Source: Haemonchus contortus
Taxonomy: Eukaryota; Nematoda; Chromadorea; Rhabditida; Trichostrongylidae
Assembly: GCA_000469685.2 (NCBI GenBank)
Contig: LS997567.1
Span: forward strand, 3,462,663-3,526,662
Direction: 5' to 3'
Length of the DNA: 64,000 nucleotides
Made by a program: the position numbers and the translations under genes. Shown here piece after piece: positions 58,194 to 64,000 of this stretch (positions within the stretch are counted from its first letter, which is position 1; every line of letters begins with the position of its first letter). The notes below the pieces were generated by a model. It ran no database searches and had not been told where the DNA came from. It saw only the letters and a program-made list of their open reading frames with translations.

Positions 58194-61100
58194 ATGATTA
58201 CCCTGCAATTTGCGAGAGCATTATTTGCCTTCATGATTTTTGGAGCATTCACTGATCTGCAGTTGGCACTATTCTCAGCACTTCCAGGACCTCTAGCAAA
58301 CCTCTACAATCAAACCTTCATTCGGCATTACGGCATAGAACTCGATGTTACTGCGTAAGAGTATTTCTTTAAATTTCCTTAATCTCTTCAATATACATAA
58401 GGGAGAGGGGTAAAGGGCTCTACTGCCACAAAGCGGTCCGTGAGCCAAATCGTAGGTCACCTAGATAACCACCCAAACACTACAGAGAATGCTACTTAGA
58501 AACAAATTATAAGTGGACAAAAGCAGCCTCCGAAGAACGGTTTTAGACCAGATCTGGGTTGAAGATTGAGCATTGTCGAGAGTCAGGGCCGTAGTAGACC
58601 CCTACCGTTCAGATATCCCTCCAGCCGTGACCCCCATGGGTAGCGTGAGCAAAATACTGGAACAGGTCGGGACTATAGTTCTGGTAGATCAAATGAAATA
58701 AGTTTTTGGGAGCTTATGACTCGGAAAAGCCTACTCTTCGAAGTTTTCGTTCAATACTATTCAGGCTGTCATCAATCCCCACACTGGTATCCGTGAGTAC
58801 GGCAATCGGGATCCTGTCAAGTGTCGTGTGGATTTTGCCATTAATGGATAGCCGTGGAAGGAAATTCGTCGCTGTTCAGCTAAGGTAGCTTCTATTCGTT
58901 TCAGGACCTCAATAGCTATTATCGTATCCCAGGTTTCTTCTCGGGATCACGTCATGTGCCTTTCAAGGCTTCGGTGGATGGCTGGGAAGCGCTGAACTTT
59001 TCGTTGTGGGACAACTCCTCCTTGGTTTATCGATCCCGATCAAGCTCGTTGTGGTCACCCTCTTTGTGACAGAATGCGCTCCAGACAAACACAGAGGTTC
59101 GTCTTGTAGATGTTATAGTAATAAAATGAATTATAATGGTAAAATGTTAATAAAATTAATATACAACCTGAATATAAAAAAATTGATCTAATTTTTCCGC
59201 GTCCTACATAATACCTGAAAAAAATATGAAAAAAAATGCAAAAATAAAATAAGAGGGGAAAACAGAATGGAGAAAATTGGTCAGGAAAAATGTTCACAGG
59301 ACATATAAGTAAGATATTCAACTTTGCCTCTAACCGAAAAAGCGCCCAAAAAAATAGTTTACTAGTAATTGTGAGGCTGAAATCAAGTGGATCCCCGGAT
59401 GAACTGCAAAACCAATTCTTCACCTGTACCACTTTTTTGTTAAACTGGACATCTGTGGAAGGGGTTTGCTCACATCTGCTGAACAGATTCATTATATTGC
59501 CAGTTAAGAGGGAAAAATTACTTATTTACCGCATGTTCGCCGTATCACAGCATTTTTTTACTGTTTATTACAGCTACAGCATTACCCTCGCCTAATTACT
59601 GCTGTAATTCTGGCATCTAGAAGAAGTATATCGAGTAGTTTGAATGGATTACTGTAAGCGAATAACGATAATAAAAGAATTTAAGAAATAAATAAATATA
59701 ACAATAACTATAATAATATATTAAATAACGATAACAACGGCGATTATGTTCTCGCAGAGTGGTTCGTTCAGCAAAGAGTAAAAATCGACAAAAAAAATTG
59801 GTCGCAACTATCTAACTGGCCATGAGTTCACCATTTTCTTCTTAGTTCTACTTTTGGACTAATCAGAAAACTCTGCATGTTTCTATGAGACCCACTTGAT
59901 TGCAATGTAGTAGGACTTGGGTTTAACCACTAACAGTTGATTCACCTGCTCCATTTGTTGGAAACTTTTTAATTTCCAAATTTTTTCCAGGATTCGCATC
60001 CGTCGCCCTACACCTGGGAGATATGTTGGCCAGCTTACTCATGTTAGTTTACATATCATATTAATATTCGAATTATTTGCTTTCGAGTGAAGACTAAGGC
60101 AACATTCCCGCGCGCTGTTGCGTCGCGGCGTTCATCCACCCGAGAATCGGAATCACAATAATTCGTCTTACTTTGACCTTTAAGCCATTACAGAAGAATC
60201 ATAAGGGAGAGATTAATTTTGACAAGTCTTCAGACTGGTGTGACAGACGGGGGAGGGTGTAGGGGGTAGAGGCTTTCGCCTCTATACCAATTATGCAATG
60301 TATAGCGCCAGAAATGTTACCTGGCTCTCTTCCCCTGCTTGCTCCCCCACTTCTCATTTCCCATAATTCAAATTGGGGTGTCCGCTAGGTTAAATGACGT
60401 GGGTAAGTAAAGCATTCTATCCTCAGCAACAAACCAAACCCTAAATATCTCCACTAATGGAATCCACGTTCATACAATTACCAGAATGGGTCATTCTCTT
60501 GAAAACTAAATTTTAAGGTATTGGATGTGTCTGCCATCAGTTCTTGGATCGAATTCCGCTTGGCCAATAGTTCCAGGGATCGCTTCAATTATGTAGGCAC
60601 CTCATTACCACCAGCTTGATACATTCTAATATAATTATTAATCAATTTTAGGTGTATACTAATGTATCTGTTTACCGTGAGCATTCCTGACTCTCCTAAG
60701 TGGCTGGTTCGACATGGTGATAAGGCTGGTGCCGCAAAAGCGATGCGTTTCTATCACGGAGAAGGAGAAAATCCAGGTGGGACCGCTTTTAATTCCGTTG
60801 TTCAATCAATATCGGCACATTTTTACAGACAAGGCGATGACTTCGTTATGTCTTGAAACACATCTGACTACTAATAAAAATCTATCTATCAGAGAAGCAT
60901 GGCACGACGAGACCATCAAAGAGGTACGACTAAATAAATCACGGACCTATACAGTTATTTGATAAACAGGAAAATTTTGGGGTTGTTATTTCTGTTTTGG
61001 GAAGTTTTTCCGAAAAGTCGATACCTGGTGTAGACCAGGCATAGCCGCGTGCGGCTGCGGTGCGTGCAATGCGAAAACAAGAGCATATTTTCAAAAAAAA

Positions 61101-63651
61101 AGTAGCGCTCTTCGAAAAATTCCTGCCTAGAGGAGCAACAGAATTGCGGAAATGTTGATGAGGAGGATAGTGCTTTCGAGAGTTTGAATTCTGAAGCATC
61201 CGTTGCTTGTCAGGCTCATTTTAGCGGTGTTAGGGTGTCGGGACCCGAACTAGTACGATTCAATCGATTCTCACAGATAACATAATAAAGTAGTTTAACA
61301 TTTAGTGAAAATGTAATGATATGTATTGATTAATGTGCTTCGTCTACAGATTTCAGGCGATGAAAGTAATTATGATTCTCCAATTGATGTTCACCATTTC
61401 TCCGGTGCCGCTGGAGAGAGCCTACTCCGTAGTAATCCATACATCTGTTGGATTCTCAGTAGAACAAGTAGGTCGATGCTCACTTCTGCTATCCATAGGA
61501 AGAGTTCATGCGCGATGTGCGGTCGGAGCACGAGTTATAACGCATTTGTTCTAGCAACAGTAAGGTTAACAAGTCATGAGCTGAAGTTCATCGAAAAACA
61601 CTCCATGGTGATTTTTCTACGCAGGGGACCACATGTTAGCAAGCGGTGTAAGCCCTGTAGGCAATTTCAGGCAATCCGTCAATCATAGACGTCCTGGGGA
61701 CGCATGGCCAGGCGTATAAAGGTGGTATGAAGTAAATAATTAGCTATTCATTTCATCAGTAGAGTTTAACTGGAGTTGAACCAGAAAGTAGCCGAGGAAG
61801 TGAAATAGACTTGATTATTACTAACAGACTTCGATCCCACCAATGCGCTGTGTGGCTGCTTGCAGCGATCGCACTTGATGCCGCTAGTAGTATCGATCTC
61901 TGTTTATGACAAAGCACACGTCCCGCATGACCGCGACGCACACAATGCCCTAATCGATGAATTTATTTCATTTTGAATTATTGAAGTGATCAAAAAAAGG
62001 AAAATATTAATCAACAACTTTCGTATTCCAGTCGCTAATGCTAAGCTGGATGAGTACTTTACTGGTGACCCCATTAACTTTTCTCAGTACTTTTGCAATT
62101 GACAAATTCGGACGTAGGCCGGTCGTATTCATTGCGGCCAGTATCATGTAAGTTTTTCAGGACAGTTTTATAACTAGTAATACAGCACTGACACCGTTAA
62201 ATGGTTTATGCTTTTCAGGTTCCTTAAAATCCTCGTAATGTTCACAGCTCAACTGTTGGTCTTCTTTACATCCCCGTCATGGGTCACTATGGCTATGGGT
62301 AAGTACGAAAGATTCGTTACTTGGTGCTGAAACGAAAGTCCCTCGCGGGAATGGTCGCTTGCAGAGGGTTCTAGCCGTAGTGAGAAGGCCAAGGTTGAAG
62401 GATGGAGGGTCCTGACCGGTCGCCACTAGCGGTGACTCCGTTCCGCCTGGCAAATATCATCGTGTCAGTACTTCTCCCCGAATTCCAACGGCAAGAGCAG
62501 TGGATCCTTGGCGACTATCGAACTTTCCACTAAAATTCCAAACCTTCCTTTTATAGCGTGCGCAGCGCGCAATCGCGTGCGGCGAGCGCGACGCGATTTT
62601 TGGGGAGAAGCACCCACACCCCAAATGTAGCACCTAGGACTCTGAGCCGCTTTTGTGGTATGTTCACAGTAATGTATAATTATGAGTTTCCAGCAACAGC
62701 CAACGAATTCGCTTCGGACTTGATCAGCTGCACAGGAGCAGGAGCCGTGGCTTCATTGCTAATTGCTGAACTTATACCACCGGCTGCTCGTGTTGCAGTC
62801 TCCCAGGCAAGCTTTCTACGAAGGGAGGAGGTGTTTTGCGGGATTTCATGAAAATCTTGCTCAGGTGCTATTATTTGTTCCATTGGCGTCCACAATACCG
62901 ATAATGACGTCATTCCCGGTGATGAATGCGCTCTTTGCGCCAGCTATCTACATTCCCATGCTTATTTGTCAACCGTTCCTGATCGGTTATCTTATCAGGT
63001 AAGGCTAAAAGGCAGGACATGTGCTTTTTTTCCACGAGTGTTTTTGGAGACGTTTACACAAAGTCTAGGGTTGTGTTTTTTTATGAGAAAATGCCTATAA
63101 TTAAGTGCATCGAAAGCAGACCTATGAAAGGTTATCTGTAGGCATAAAACGTCAAAATCAATAGTACGAGAACCTAGAACTTGCAAGAGCTAACCATCAC
63201 TCATCCTCGGCTCACAAAAACATCACTCATCTCTGATGGTGAAGCGCAAGGACCAATCATAGCGCTTCGAGGGACGTGACACTTACCAAACTTTCAACAG
63301 ATCCATTGAGCATGTATTCATGATTCTGGATCCTATCTCGGCTATCTTTCGATATTTTTTAAGTAGCGCAGCTACCATAGGCACTTCATCATATCCAAAT
63401 CTTCTTTATACCATCCATACAACATTCTCACTATTAAGGTGGGTTATAAAGCGGGGGTCCGAGAGAAATAAAACAATTATTTCCTTGGCTAGCTATTCCT
63501 GCGACTCAATGAATAAGCCTAAAACCTATCAAAAACTACTCGATAGCATGAGGAATGCTTTAAAAAATATATTTTCAGGAATCTACCCGAAACAAAACAA
63601 CTTCCGGTTTATGAAATTGTACATAACTTTGAAGAGGAAGTTCGATCACGG
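58194..63651 (+). CDS. SLC2/MFS sugar-transporter-like membrane protein (473 aa seen; C-terminus uncertain)
   Basis: Thirteen exons: 58194-58354, 58765-58884, 58933-59096, 59991-60042, 60518-60592, 60652-60776, 60829-60923, 61357-61467, 62032-62147, 62219-62298, 62694-62806, 62865-62998, 63579-63651; all phases match. Facilitative-transporter landmarks in order: MDSRGRK (81-87, after TM2), ECAPDKHRG (141-149, after TM4), IPDSPKWL (202-209, after TM6), DKFGRRP (325-331, between TM8 and TM9), AELIPPAAR (391-399, after TM10) and LPETK (451-455, after TM12). These fix the family and 12-TM topology. The TM7 sugar signature (QQxSGxN) is replaced by QLMFTISPVP, and the TM10 GPxPIPW signature is absent, so the substrate may not be a hexose. 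The intron after exon 11 uses a GC donor. The end may be a further exon at 63700 (RIQAQ...) or 63812; the gene may run past the window. Confidence 0.88.
62568..62605 (-). repeat. dispersed repeat, partner at 48248-48285
   Basis: Reverse complement of the 48248 unit over nearly 40 nt, located in intron 10 of the transporter gene. Confidence 0.65.
62807..62864 (+). other. 58-nt GC-AG intron in the transporter gene
   Basis: Exon 11 ends CCCAG and the intron begins GCAAGC, a GC donor with an otherwise perfect consensus; it ends TTGCTCAG. Splicing joins VAVSQ to VLLFVP in phase 0 and restores TM11. No GT donor nearby gives an open frame that keeps the family alignment. Confidence 0.7.
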
Positions 63652-64000
63652 GTGAGTGGTACTATTCAATGCATTACTGTCTTGTTTGAATTATTATAGC
63701 GCATACAAGCTCAAGGTAATATATCTACATATCTCACTTACTAAAATGGTTGATGATCCTGTGTGGCCTCGGTTTTCATTGTTTCGACCAAAATACTTCA
63801 TATCCTGATTTCAGAGGAATGGTGCTAGACCTGATCGGGAAGACGTAAAAGCTGAACAGAAACTACACCCTTTTCGTAGACCATACCTACTTGGGACGTG
63901 GGTCGAGTGCAAGGCGCGTTCTGGAGGGGTTTGTTGAAGAGAAAACTAAAAAATTCTCGTTTATCCGAAAATTTTAGTCCAATTTACATTTCGAGCTACA
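63652..64000 (+). other. 3' end region of the transporter, unresolved
   Basis: After the GTGAGT donor at 63652 two acceptors are possible. TTATTATAG at 63699 starts RIQAQGNISTYLTY then TAA if read through. GATTTCAG at 63811 starts RNGARPDREDVKAEQ and stays open to TGA near 63930. Either gives a C-terminal tail typical in size for the family. Confidence 0.4.

Noticed and set aside
1..64000. CRISPR arrays, prophage, bacterial operons, biosynthetic clusters
   Set aside because: The sequence is intron-rich nematode DNA; no regularly spaced repeats or prokaryotic gene organisation are present.

Overview
This is eukaryotic DNA, almost certainly from a nematode. The evidence is a cuticle collagen with the nematode layout (N-terminal anchor, RxxR processing site, Cys-bounded Gly-X-Y blocks), many short introns (about 50-70 nt) with TTTCAG-type acceptors, and acceptor-like AGs 0-15 nt upstream of start codons, as expected for spliced-leader trans-splicing. 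Moderate GC, long introns and dense decayed repeats fit a parasitic clade V (strongylid-like) species better than Caenorhabditis; that placement is inference. There is no operon, phage, CRISPR or other prokaryotic feature.

Layout. 1-1425 (minus): the 5' end of a SAMD8/SMSr-like gene (SAM domain, then linker; catalytic part lies beyond the left edge). 1.44-6.57 kb: non-coding, one SINE fragment. 6.84-8.97 kb (plus): a complete ten-exon cuticle collagen, 534 aa, with an unusual Gly/Ala-rich block. 9.55-10.63 kb: TTAA-flanked inverted-repeat transposons, two sharing one TTAA. 11.5-15.2 kb (plus): a CR1-like LINE with a decayed ORF1 and an uninterrupted 920-codon endonuclease/reverse transcriptase ORF2. 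15.2-33.9 kb: gene-poor, with SINEs and transposon relics. 34.39-40.35 kb (plus): a complete ten-exon divergent class A GPCR (341 aa), with a tRNA-derived SINE in one long intron. 44.48-45.10 kb (minus): two exons of a small multi-span membrane protein, next to a large foldback element at 45.28-45.54 kb. 45.6-58.1 kb: mostly repeats and non-coding sequence. 58.19-63.65 kb (plus): thirteen exons of an SLC2/MFS sugar-transporter-like gene, including one GC-AG intron.

The genes do not form one pathway: lipid enzyme, cuticle collagen, receptor, membrane protein and transporter are separate single-gene units. Exon models were built by eye from reading-frame continuity, intron phase and splice consensus. 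They are internally consistent (all phases match) but lack transcript support. I did not find a convincing new biological system. The most interesting items are the silk-like block in the collagen, the TTAA-bounded element family, the large foldback element, the divergent receptor and transporter motifs, and the excess of long C/G homopolymers.
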